From Byssochlamys sp. IMV 00236 (lineage: Eukaryota; Ascomycota; Eurotiomycetes; Eurotiales; Thermoascaceae): a stretch of DNA of 32,013 nucleotides. A program made the translations under genes and the position numbers. Positions 20,592 through 29,777 of this stretch are shown in pieces (position 1 is the stretch's first letter; every line of letters begins with the position of its first letter). The stretch spans positions 1-32,013 of the forward strand of contig MSJH02000408.1 of NCBI GenBank assembly GCA_001931875.2. Reading direction: 5' to 3'. The notes beneath the pieces were generated by a model, which did no database searches, had not been told where the DNA came from, and saw only the letters and a list, made by a program, of their open reading frames with translations.

Positions 20592-21097
20592 ATGAATTTT
20601 TTTCTTTTTTCTTTTCATAAGAAGTCTTATCTTGCCGTGCTCTTATGTTTTGGAGGTAAAACTACTTTATCATTGACAACATCACAATTTTCAACTGCAA
20701 ATGCAATAATAAAAGGGATTATGCGAAAAACTTAGAAGAAAGCAACAACAACAAGACGATAAGTTGTACAGAAGAAGGAATATTATTGCTTGAACAAATT
20801 CAAAGAGATATGGTACATGAGAATGAAGAAGAACAGTGTCTTACCTACACAATGGAGGATGCTCAGTTTATTGAGAGTTACATCCAGCCTGAAAAGAGAA
20901 AGGATTGGAGAGATATTTACGACAAAGACAAATTAAATGACTTCTTTAAGTCATACAGTTCATCCAACAGCCTAAAATCGTCGTACTACAATATCCAAAG
21001 AAGAAAGAAGCAAAAAAAAAAAATTACTATTACTGAAACAAAAGCTGTACATTTTATCTTTCTTTGCTTGTTGCGGCTTTACACGCCAAGCATATAG
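20592..21097 (+). CDS. putative small secreted or membrane-anchored protein
   Basis: Two exons (20592-20655 and 20736-21097, 80-nt intron) give 141 residues. The N-terminus MNFFLFSFHKKSYLAVLLCF has a short basic then hydrophobic stretch typical of a signal peptide, with an abrupt change to polar 'GEESNNNKTISCTEEG'. The middle is acidic and helical ('LLLEQIQRDMVHENEEEQ', 'DAQFIESYIQPEKRKDWRDI'), then Ser-rich, then a KK/RRKK basic patch. The end 'VHFIFLCLLRLYTPSI' is hydrophobic, so a tail anchor or an unseen last intron is possible. I do not recognise the family. The join was chosen because the alternative acceptor at 20714 runs into a stop. Only two Cys lie in the mature part, so it is not a classic Cys-rich effector. 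Confidence 0.45.
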
Positions 21098-21179
21098 TTT
21101 GAGTCTCTAAATAGTGCGAGAAGAGAAGCATTTTGTTTGGATTAGATATGAACTGACATAGTGTAGTAACCTATGGCTG

Positions 21180-21440
21180 TCTGGTGAAATTTCACGTGAT
21201 TGATTTTGCTTCTTTGTTGATCAACTAACAGCATAAAACTAGAATAAAAAATAACAACATTTCCTTTTTATCTCTTTCTTCTTCTTGAAATAAGCAATCC
21301 AAGATGGTAACTTCATAAAGTCATGTTTATTTTGACTTTACATATTGGAAAGTTTTGTTGGGCTACATCATAGGTAATGGGTAGAGATAGCGCCCATAGT
21401 ATTAGTCTAACTTCTGGTGCATGTAGTGTTACCCTGGACA
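21180..21440 (-). repeat. dispersed repeat, copy 2
   Basis: The minus strand matches copy 1 at 3905-4135 in several ordered blocks, interrupted by an extra segment of about 45 nt. Its left end (minus strand) carries CATGCACCAGAA-G-TTAGACTAAT followed by CTATGGGCGCT, which recurs almost exactly at 24048-24081 at the head of the LINE relic. A minus frame here reads 'LHAPEVRLILWALSLPITYD'. It is directly followed on the plus strand by the broken gene at 21484. Confidence 0.7.
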
Positions 21441-21483
21441 ATATCATGAATGTATCCAAGCGCATCATTCTTTCATAAAGTAA

Positions 21484-22050
21484 CTCAAAGCTTACGGGAG
21501 TATTATTTTGGAGCACTGCAAAAAATCAACTGCACCAAGTGCCAACCGCTTAACGCTGTTGCAAAAAATGGTCGATCTTTTGTATAAGAGATCTCTCGTA
21601 GACAAAGTGTTTGTCTCTCCTTGCAGTAGTGCAAAACAAGCATTTCATAAACGTGACCTAGCTTCCAATGATATCCTGACAGAATTAGTCAATATCAATG
21701 GAAATACTCAAAAGAATAACAAAAAAGTTGGGCAAATATTCAAAAATTAAACATAGATTTCATAAGTTTTATCAAAAAAAGAAAGAACATTTGCGTGGTT
21801 GTGCTTGATTATACCGGGTTCACCACAAATATGACTGAAAGCACATTTAAGGTAATATATATTGTATGAATTCTAGATAGAAGCTAACAAACGATCTTGT
21901 AGGAAGAACCATGGCATAAAAAAGTAATCGTAGACTGATTTTTCTATGAAAATAAGTTCAAGGTGTTTGACAATGACCAATTGTTAAACAATGCATCCGA
22001 TTTGAAGCTGTTTAACTGCCGTCCTGCTTCCAAGCATCGAACGAAATAGT
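21484..22050 (+). pseudogene. broken gene of unknown family
   Basis: Protein-like sequence runs in pieces. An open frame 21484-21750 ('SANRLTLLQKMVDLLYKRSL', 'VDKVFVSPCSSAKQAFHKRD') shifts frame to 'NIDFISFIKKRKNICVVVLD' and 'YTGFTTNMTESTFK', then an intron-like GT...CTAAC...TAG segment (about 21852-21901), then 'EEPWHKKVIVD', an in-frame TGA, and 'FFYENKFKVFDNDQLLNNAS' ending near 22048. One frameshift, one stop and no start Met make it a pseudogene. The preserved intron suggests an ordinary gene or a spliced transposon gene as source. The family is not recognised. Confidence 0.5.
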
Positions 22051-22284
22051 GGCTTGCTCATTTTATATACCTGACATCTTCTCACTTTTTAATACGTTTA
22101 ATCAATTTAATAAAGTGTTGAAATACTTGTATATTTGAAATAGGGCTTTTTACGTTTTTTCTAATACAATATTGGTAGCTTTATTTATGGTTGGTTAATA
22201 TATGATATGAATTTTGACAACTATAATAGATATAATATACAAATTCAGATATCTTTTAGGTTAACAAGGTCCAAAGCACTTTAT

Positions 22285-23155
22285 TTAAATATCCTTTCTG
22301 TTCTCTTCGGGTTGTTCAACAGGCTCTAGTTTAGTAACTCTGTCTTTGATAGGTTCAGTATCCATTTCACGAACTGCCCGCTTCACATCAGGATCATTTG
22401 AAAGCTATTAAAAATAAGTAAACCTAATAATAAACAATGCTCTTTTTTTTTTTGTTATCTTACAGCAGCTCTTAATTCAAGACACTCATCTTCTAATCTG
22501 ATATATTCAAGGTTCATGGTCTTGATGTTGTTGAGGATACTATAATCTATTAGAAAAAAAAGTAAAATACATGTTGCAATAACTTACAGTAATAGCAGCA
22601 TAGTAAAACCTGTGAGATAAAGGTTTCTTTGCGCGTAAAACTTCTTGGCTGCTTGATTGACTTGTGCCCTAAAATCTGATGTTCCAGGTGTCACATTTTC
22701 TTCTTCATGAACTACTTCATAAAATGCTCTAAGGGTATTCACAGAATCTAATGACACGTATTGGTATATCATCTTATTAACATGCTATTAACCCTTACCA
22801 ATGAAGAGAACAAAGATGAAGCCAAAGACTATTTTAAGAATATAACTTGCGTGTGCAACCTATTATGAGTATGCCAGTTAAGTCTCTTTGTTTCTTTAGA
22901 ATGACAGTGTATTACAGTGGGTGAAGTAGCCAACCATCTAAACACGGGTTTCTTCAATCTTGTAGAAATAGGAAGCTGATAAAAAGGTTTAGTCTTTATT
23001 CTCTCCGTATTATTGCACTACTTTACCATCAACAAAAAGAAAGTAAAGATCTATAAAATTATGCATACACATATCAGTAACTAGTAAATCAACCATACCG
23101 CCTTGTTTACCTCAGCTATTAAAATAGCAAACACGATAGTATAATATAATGTCAT
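22285..23155 (-). CDS. BAP31/Yet-family ER membrane protein
   Basis: Seven exons give about 180 residues, close to yeast Yet1-3. Three hydrophobic segments are visible: 'TLYYTIVFAILIAEIFTFFL', 'SYILKIVFGFIFVLFI' and 'LYLTGFTMLLLLILNN'. Between them are the family motifs 'LPISTRLKKPVFRWLATSPT' and 'DSVNTLRAFYEVV', and 'QAAKKFYAQRNLYLTGF' leads into the third helix. The cytosolic tail is a charged helix ('IRLEDECLELRAALSNDPDV'). Known role: export/quality control chaperone at the ER and, in yeast, association with the translocon. The tail ends ENRKDI with no KKxx retrieval signal and is short. Exon 2 (23027-23050) is a 24-nt micro-exon. Confidence 0.9.
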
Positions 23156-24047
23156 GGTTGAAAAAAATTACAAAGAGTAAAAAGAAGAAAAGTACATAAA
23201 GCATTGAAATTTATAAAAAGCATAAATGAGCATTGAGCATCATTTTACGTCATATTGACCATGTCATTACCATATTTGGTTATTTGTACGCGTTTTAGCT
23301 ACTGTTTACTCTGAATACGTAATTGCAAACGTCTTTTTTTATACACGAAATGATTTTGTTGGTTAGAAGAAATGCACATCTTGTTATAAAAAGGGAAAAA
23401 ATTGACGTTGGATCGATGTATTTCTTCTGTTCCATTCCGTTTCCATTTAGAGTTTTCTGATGAAACCCACCAAGTTTAACATGGGTCACTTTGACATATA
23501 TGATTGATGTCAAGAATATGCATTTTTGCATAGTTGCTTACCTTTAAGAGTATATCTTTGAATTAAGTATGTACACAAACCAAAGGTGATCCACTCCATA
23601 CTTGTTTTCCCTTACATCATGGTTCATAGCTGGTATGGATAGACTATCTTGTAGTGCTTTTTATTCATATGATTCGGTGATTTAGAATTTTATGCCTTTG
23701 TCCATATGAACATGCGTGTAGCTTGTAAGAGTAAATTTGTTGTACCTCAATTCCAAGAAAAAGTAACTAGAATGTCATACTTTGCGGTATTTTTTCTCTT
23801 ATTTTGAGTGTGTTTTTACTTCTTCACTGTATTTCCAAATAATGAGACTGAATGTCGTGTTTTCCAAATTTAGATGTCGTATTGAAACCATTGAAATGTT
23901 ATCAGAGTAATAACAACATATACTCATTATATTTCTCTCTCTCTCTTTTGACATGATGTCGTTTTATTCAAACATATTTTTCTTTGTCGCCCTTTTACGT
24001 AAATAATTTTTTTATTTTACGAAAATATTTTATAAAGGCCAGCACTC
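23156..24047. other. intergenic stretch, BAP31 promoter side
   Basis: No supported gene. It includes TTACGTCA (23245-23252; minus strand TGACGTAA), 90 bp upstream of the BAP31 start, an ATF/CREB or bZIP-type site that could respond to ER stress. A (TC)n run lies near 23936-23945. The open frame on the minus strand at 23295-23531 has no recognisable features. Confidence 0.4.
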
Positions 24048-24870
24048 CATGCACCAGAAAATAGACTAATGCTATGGGCGCTTCCTTGGGGCGCTATTTA
24101 CAATCCCTTACTCTTCCAGAAGATGCTCTGTTACACGATCTTCTTTCACTTATCCGCCAGCCCCGAAGCCACTCCCAATGGTACAAGTTCTCTAGGTCTC
24201 CCATTTAGAAGCGATATCCCTTCAACCCAGAGTCCCTAGATTGTCGCTCTTTACGGTCGATACAACGAGAATACCGCCAAGACAACCTCAGCAATAAGCG
24301 TTCTACGCATGCCTCCGTTCTCCTTATGTACTGTCGCCCAACTATCTCTCTTGACCCTGTCCTATGGCTACCTATGTCCAAGTCTGAAAGAAGTCGATGT
24401 ATACGTTGGCGTCTTGGCTGGCTCCCTGGTGATCGATACAAAACCTGTCTTCGGCACCCTGGCCAGCCCTTTACAAAACCCATACCATTCACTGTCTCCA
24501 GATGCACCGTAGACTCATGATGTCCGATATCATTTTTGACCCATTGTCCTTCCTTTTAAATATGCTACTTACCAGGAAACCTTGCTCTCCTAACACAACA
24601 CTCTCGTGGAGCATCCGCTGGTCAACTATATGCAGAATCCTATATTAACTCGATTACCTCTATCACGCTAAGCTTTCGCCTATTCCACCCACTCACCTCG
24701 GACAAAGACTCCCCTCTTCTCCCCTTCCCACTACGTGTATCTTACACTTGACCTCATTCACTCCTTCCAAAGCATTTTTACCCTTGATATTAAGAGGTTT
24801 TTTTAGTCACCACTATCCTTCCTTTATGAACTGCTTCGGGCGGGAAAGATGTAATATTACAATCATGCGC
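24048..24870 (+). mobile_element. non-LTR (LINE) retrotransposon relic, ORF2 3' end
   Basis: Plus-strand frames with several stops and shifts read 'LTLPEDALLHDLLSLIRQ', 'CRPTISLDPVLWLPMSKSER', 'SRCIRWRLGWLPGDRYKT', 'HPGQPFTKP', and 'DPLSFLLN' in a shifted frame. The order CRP..DPxLWLPM..ERSRCIRWRLGWLPG then HP and DPLSFLLN matches what I recall of the C-terminal end of ORF2 in Mucorales LINEs. The reverse-transcriptase and endonuclease parts are absent, so it is a 5'-truncated dead copy. It ends before the RS-HUB1 gene, about 125 bp upstream of the start codon. The first 34 bp coincide with the motif shared with the dispersed repeat. Confidence 0.65.
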
Positions 24871-24996
24871 CCAATTGAGACTTTCTTATTTATAAATAAA
24901 AATCCGTTTAAACATACAATGTTCACACTTTTAGTTTTTAAACTCATCTTTCTGCGTATTCATTTTTTTTTTTTTCTCTACGCTTCTGCTTTTATT

Positions 24997-25796
24997 ATGC
25001 TTAAATTTAAAAAACACGATTCTGGTATAAAGACTTTATCTCTCTCTTTCTAAACAACATTCAAATCTGATGTGCAATTAATTTAGAAAAGGAAGAATCT
25101 TCTCGAAAAGAAGAACGTTCAAGAAATAGATCACGTTCACCTCAAAGAAAAAGTCGTTCACCTGATCACAGAGAAAGACGTCAAAGTCGTTCACCTCGTA
25201 GACATGACAACAGACGAAGGGATAGATCTCCTTATGATGACAGACGAAAGGATAAATATGATGATAGACGACAAGATAAATATGACGACAGACGACGAGA
25301 TAGATCACCCGGTAAAGACAGAAGAGATCGCTCACCTCGTGAAGAAGAAAGAAGATCTCGTCATAGGTCAAGATCTCCTGAGGATAAGAAAGAGAAGAAG
25401 GAAAAGCCTACGTCTGGTGAGAAGGTAAGCTTTCTTTACATTATACAAAAAAAGGGGGAACCATACAAGTTAATCATATATAAATCAGGTAAGAAAGCTT
25501 ACCAAGAAGAAGGTAAGCTACAACTTGATCGAAGTAGAAGTCAATGATCGATTGGGCAAGAAAGTTCGTGTGAAATGTGCGCCTAATGATACTATTGGAG
25601 ATTTCAAGAAATTATTAGCAGCACAGATCGGTACAGAACCAGGCAAGATTGTATTAAAGAAGTGGTATAAAGAGTACAAGGATCATATCAGTCTAGAGGA
25701 TTGTAAGTGTTGATATATTAGCTGTTATTCATACAATTAACATGTACAATAGATGAAATACATAATGGAATGAATTTGGAATTATATTATCGATAA
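24997..25796 (+). CDS. HUB1: RS/RD-rich domain fused to ubiquitin-like HUB1 (UBL5)
   Basis: Four exons (24997-25024, 25087-25424, 25489-25702, 25753-25796) give 207 residues. Residues about 10-122 are an RS/RD/DDRR-repeat domain ('[15 protein letters not shown]', repeated KYDDRR, '[16 protein letters not shown]'), like that of SR splicing factors. After '[11 protein letters not shown]' comes a complete Hub1: '[18 protein letters not shown]', '[16 protein letters not shown]', '[20 protein letters not shown]', ending 'GMNLELYYR'. Hub1 is normally a free 73-residue protein that binds HIND motifs of Snu66/Prp38 and modulates 5' splice site use. Here its Met1 is Leu (TTG) and no ATG occurs in exon 3 or the preceding intron, so it cannot start alone. 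Asp22, which contacts HIND, is kept. The 9-codon first exon is the least certain part. Confidence 0.85.
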
Positions 25797-26271
25797 ATCA
25801 ATAAATATCAACTCATAACCCTCTTTTTTTCAATTAAAAAAATATGTGTCATGACGTGTAGAGTACAATGATCTGTTGACTTAATAAGTAATACCCATGA
25901 GCACCTTTGTCAATCTTTTTAGACTTGACTCCGATTCACTTTGTGCTGTCTGCTGCGGTCAGATTGGGTATTTGAATACTCTCTAGGGACAGTTATGTTT
26001 TTTTCACAGAGAGACATTACTTTAGGAATTCATATGTCGCATATATTCAGGTTCTATGATCCAATTCATACGTAAAAGAGACACAATAATGTCTTGTTTT
26101 GTTGCTTTTTGCTTATGAAAGACCGCGGTTATCAATCTGTCGTTTGCTGCGGCTGTCTTGCTTCATTGTCCCAGCAACCGCAGTGCACAGATACTTTGTG
26201 ACTGTTTCCTCATGCAATATAAAAAAAAAGTTTAGTCTGCATCATGATAACATCACCTTATTTCTTTCGCT
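25797..26271. promoter_or_regulatory. IFRD promoter region with CTGCGG repeats
   Basis: 475 bp without a gene. It carries CTGCGGT (25953-25959), CTGCGGC (26147-26153) and its inverse ACCGCAG (26177-26183), plus the palindrome ACCGCGGT (26122-26129) and an ATTGGG (25965). The heptamer also occurs twice before HEL2. Regulatory role is inferred from clustering. Confidence 0.4.
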
Positions 26272-27718
26272 ATGTATAAAATTCCTCCATCAAGAGGCAG
26301 CGTGCCCAGACGCTCAAAAAATGAGACTGAACAAGCACCACCGATATCATGGTCTGCTAAAATGGAGCAAGCCTTTGAAACTCTATCAGAGAATAGAACA
26401 AGGTAAAGAGAAAAAAAAGAGAGGGATAGGGGTCTGTGTACTGACACATCAGAGTATAGTACTCGAGAAGAGAGTCTTGAAGCTATCGTAGATGCATTCT
26501 CTACTCATCATGTATCCTCTTATATTGACAACAGACATGAAGAAGTACTTGGTTTATTAAAGCGATCATTAAACAAATACAATAACCCCAAGGAAGCGAG
26601 TTTGGCTGCAAGAGCCATTGCATTGACATTTATCAATTTGGACGATATTTCAGAAGGAGACAGTGATAACTATTATAAAAGAATAGTTCCCTCTTTGAAA
26701 AATGCAATCATGGATAGTGAAGAAGTAGACGTCAAGGTGGATGTAAGTTGTCTTTTGTGTGTGTGTATATATAAAATTGATTTTTAAACCCTTTTCCATA
26801 TAGTGCTTGCATACACTGGCATTAATTACATATATTTCTGCATCGGATGCTGATACAAAGATCACACGAGACTATATCTTTGATCTTATCGAAACTGAAG
26901 GTGCCGAGTTTAACGTAGAAACGTTATCAACAAATGATAAAGATAGCTTTATAGCCGAAGCTATCAAAGCATATGGTATCCTCTATGCTGCTTCTTTTTC
27001 AAAAGGTTTAGTAGACTTTGATGCACTCTGGGAAGAACTTGAAAAGTAAGTCTATCATCAAAAGAGAAAAAAAAAAATCATGTATATTTATTTTAAAAAA
27101 AAAAGGGTCATGCCAATGTACGAAATACTGCTCGAATCATCTGATAAAGACATTCGTATGGCAACAGGAGAAAACATTGCACTCATCTTTGAGACTGCTC
27201 ATGTCTTTACGGCAACAGATGAAGATGAAGAAGAATATGATGAGGATGAAACAGTAAAACCGGAATATGAAAACATGAATGAGCTCGTTCGTACACTCAA
27301 GGACCTATCCGTGGAAAGTAATAAGCGTAAAACAAAATCCGATAGAGCAGAACAAAAATCAATGTTTAGAGATATCCTAAAAAGTGTTGAAGAAAATGTC
27401 AGACCAGAGGAAGAACTCAAGATTGGCAGCAGGATCATTGTATTTAGAGGATGGAGTAAGATCTTGGTGCTCAATGCTATTCGAAGGACCCTTGGTCATG
27501 GCCTACAGCATCATCTCAAAACAAACTCATTACTCAAGCAAATCTTTAATTACTCAACTGGTATTTCTTCTCAGCAAGATGACGAAGATGAATCTGAAGA
27601 AGAAGAAGGAGAAGTCCTAAGCAATGTCGATAGACGGTATTTCTATGACGAAACAAAGAAGATAAGATCAAAGCAATTGCGCTTGGCTAGACTTGGAAAA
27701 GAAAATGCATTGGTGTAA
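26272..27718 (+). CDS. interferon-related developmental regulator (IFRD)-family protein
   Basis: Four exons (26272-26402, 26460-26742, 26804-27045, 27106-27718) give 422 residues. The N-terminus MYKIPPSRGSVPRRSKNE is basic and disordered. A HEAT/ARM-like helical body follows: 'MEQAFETLSENRTSTREESL', 'KEASLAARAIALTFINLDD', 'DCLHTLALITYISASD', and 'EILLESSDKDIRMATGENIA'. The C-terminal IFRD signature is 'WSKILVLNAIRRTLGHGLQH' followed by HLKTNSLLKQIFNY, then an acidic run and a basic tail. IFRD1/IFRD2 are coregulators in animals and have been found on ribosomes in stress or dormancy; the fungal role is open. For intron 1 the acceptor at 26459 restores ENRTSTREESLEAI; a 27-nt alternative was rejected. 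The gene is 94 bp upstream of ICP55. Confidence 0.88.
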
Positions 27719-27739
27719 CATGATTCTTATCATTGTCAT

Positions 27740-27747
27740 TCACGTGA
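27740..27747. promoter_or_regulatory. TCACGTGA E-box before ICP55
   Basis: A perfect 8-bp palindromic E-box 65 bp before the ICP55 start and 21 bp after the IFRD stop. It is the Cbf1/USF-type bHLH site, well placed for the core promoter of the mitochondrial peptidase gene in this 94-bp gap. Confidence 0.45.
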
Positions 27748-27812
27748 CACAAGCCTAAAATTGCCCCCCTTCCCTTCGCGCCCTGTCATCCCTTTTTGCT
27801 TAATAAACATAT

Positions 27813-29614
27813 ATGCTCCGTTCCTCCATAAGATCATTGTCTTTAAAGAGAGTATACAGCTATACAGCTTCAGCAGTTATTAGATCGCGTATTGCAGTTC
27901 CTTATAAAAGACATTATAGTGTGGCCAATGTGACAATTCCAGCAACACACAAGAGGTCATTTGGTCAGCCTACGTATATAACCCATCCCAATTTAATGAA
28001 AAAGGGACAAGGTAATTTGTACATCAAGTAGACCTATTGGCTAACATTTGGGCTTTTACTAAAGTGACGCCTGGATTCACTGCCGATGAGTACGAACAAC
28101 GAAGATCGAACTTGATGAAGACGTTACCTGAGGATAGTGTAGTCATATGCTTAGGATACGGCACTCGCTACATGACAAACAACATATTCTATCCGTTCCA
28201 TCAGAACACTGACTTTTGGTATTTATGTGGATACAATGAACCTGACGCTGCATTGATACTGGGTAATACAAATATGAAAAAGCGTATGATTTGCAATATT
28301 GACAGATATCTTGTGTGCAGAAAAGAACAATTCTAAAAAAGGATATAAACAAACCATGTTTGTCTTGCCAAAGAACGCACATGCAGAATTATGGGATGGA
28401 CCACGCACAGGCATTGAGGGTGCAAAAGAGATATTTGGAGCAGACGAAGCCTATGAGAATACCAAATTCATAGCTTATTTAAAAAAGGCTATTGGAGCAT
28501 ACAAGCACGTCTTTATGGATAGTCCTGGAAATATGCCTACATTGATCTCGGATGAATCCACAAAAAATCTAATCGAGACTGGTACGTTTTGGGGAAAGCT
28601 CTGGTTTAGTTTAAAGAAGGGTCATTTCCCTCGGATAAAACGTAAAAAAAGTAAGATGCTAACATCATTACCCAGGCCTCAAGATTCAAAGTATATTGCC
28701 ATTAAGCAAAATAGTTCAAGAGTTGAGAATGATCAAGAGTCCAAGCGAGATAGAAGCGATGAAACAGTCTGGGTTGATCAGTTCAAAGGCATTTGTAGAG
28801 GCAATGAAGTGGACAAAACCAGGAATAACAGAAGCACAGCTTTGGGCAAAGTTTGATTATGAGGTCAGGATGAGAGGATCAACCATGCTGGCTTACGTTC
28901 CTGTAATCGCTGGTGGACCCAATGCTTTATCCTTGCACTATGTCCGAAACGATATGGAATTGAAGTAAGATATAACCCTACTGTCATGACCATACATTGA
29001 CCCTGAAACGATTAGAGATAATGAACTAGTACTGGTAGACTGTGGTGGTGAATACAATGGATATGCAAGTGATATCACTCGTACATGGCCAGTCAATGGC
29101 AAGTTTACTGAACCTCAAAAGGAGCTTTATCAGGCTGTCTTGAATGTCAATAAAGCCTGTATCAAATTATGCACTGAAGCAAATAGTGTCTCTCTTCATG
29201 GTATTCACTCACAATCTGTCAAATTGATGAAAGAAGAACTTCAAAAAATAGGATTTAATGTGACAGGATGGGTAAGGATCTCAATGTGAGAGAGAGAGAG
29301 ACATTGTTCAAAGCTAACATTCAATACAGGATCTCGAACGAATACTCTATCCTCATCATGTTGGACATTACCTTGGCTTAGACGTACATGATTTACATGA
29401 TTTAGACAGATCGCGTAAATTGAAGCAGAATATGGTTATTACCATTGAACCAGGTATCTATGTTCCATATGACAGCAAGTTCCCAAGTAAATATCATGGT
29501 ATTGGTATACGTATTGAAGATAATGTTGTGATTGGAAAAGAAGAACCTTATGTGTTAAGTTCGAATACGCCCAAGGAAATAGTCGATATAGAATTTTGTT
29601 GCAATAACCATTAA
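27813..29614 (+). CDS. ICP55: mitochondrial aminopeptidase P (ICP55/XPNPEP3)
   Basis: Six exons (27813-28011, 28065-28262, 28321-28581, 28676-28964, 29016-29271, 29330-29614) give 495 residues. A mitochondrial presequence is clear: Arg/Ser-rich, no acids ('MLRSSIRSLSLKRVYSYTAS'). The N-terminal aminopeptidase-P domain has 'FYPFHQNTDFWYLCGYNEPD'. The M24 peptidase domain has the five metal ligands: Asp and Asp in 'LVDCGGEYNGYASDITRTWP', His in 'HHVGHYLGLDVHD', Glu in 'ITIEPGIYVPYD', and Glu in 'IRIEDNVV'. Known role: removal of one residue from presequence-processed precursors, stabilising them by the N-end rule. The intron 28582-28675 was placed so that the frame restores 'LPLSKIVQELRMIKSPSEIE'. 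It converges on DUS3 with a 163-bp gap. Confidence 0.94.
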
Positions 29615-29777
29615 TACTATCTGTGTGTATACTATGTAAATTACTACCATCATTTGCGAATAAATTGAAAAGAAAGGCCATATATGCACATATATATTTA
29701 TTTCTATTATTTTCATTTTAACCCTTTTTATTATATATAAAAGCAGGTTAGATTGTTATTATAATATGTATATATTT

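Noticed and set aside
23295..23531. Minus-strand 78-residue ORF upstream of BAP31
   Set aside because: Start is non-ATG or weak, composition is random-like, and it overlaps likely promoter DNA.
24205..24507. Arg-rich minus-strand ORF of 100 residues
   Set aside because: It is antisense to the LINE ORF2 relic, and the Arg bias comes from the complement of the LINE codons.
25150..25380. Short direct repeats (GATGACAGACGA-like) as a CRISPR or satellite array
   Set aside because: They are in-frame codon repeats of the RS/RD domain (KYDDRR units) without spacers.
25525..25713. Stand-alone HUB1 starting at 25525
   Set aside because: The first codon is TTG, not ATG, and the frame continues upstream through a clean intron into the RS domain; the 3' end also needs the 25753-25796 exon.
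26403..26429. 27-nt intron in IFRD giving RGLCTDTSEYSTREES
   Set aside because: In frame, but too short for splicing; the acceptor at 26459 gives a 57-nt intron and a better helix.
26099..26491. 130-residue plus-strand ORF across the IFRD start
   Set aside because: It is out of frame with the IFRD exon, starts from a non-ATG codon and contains promoter and intron sequence.
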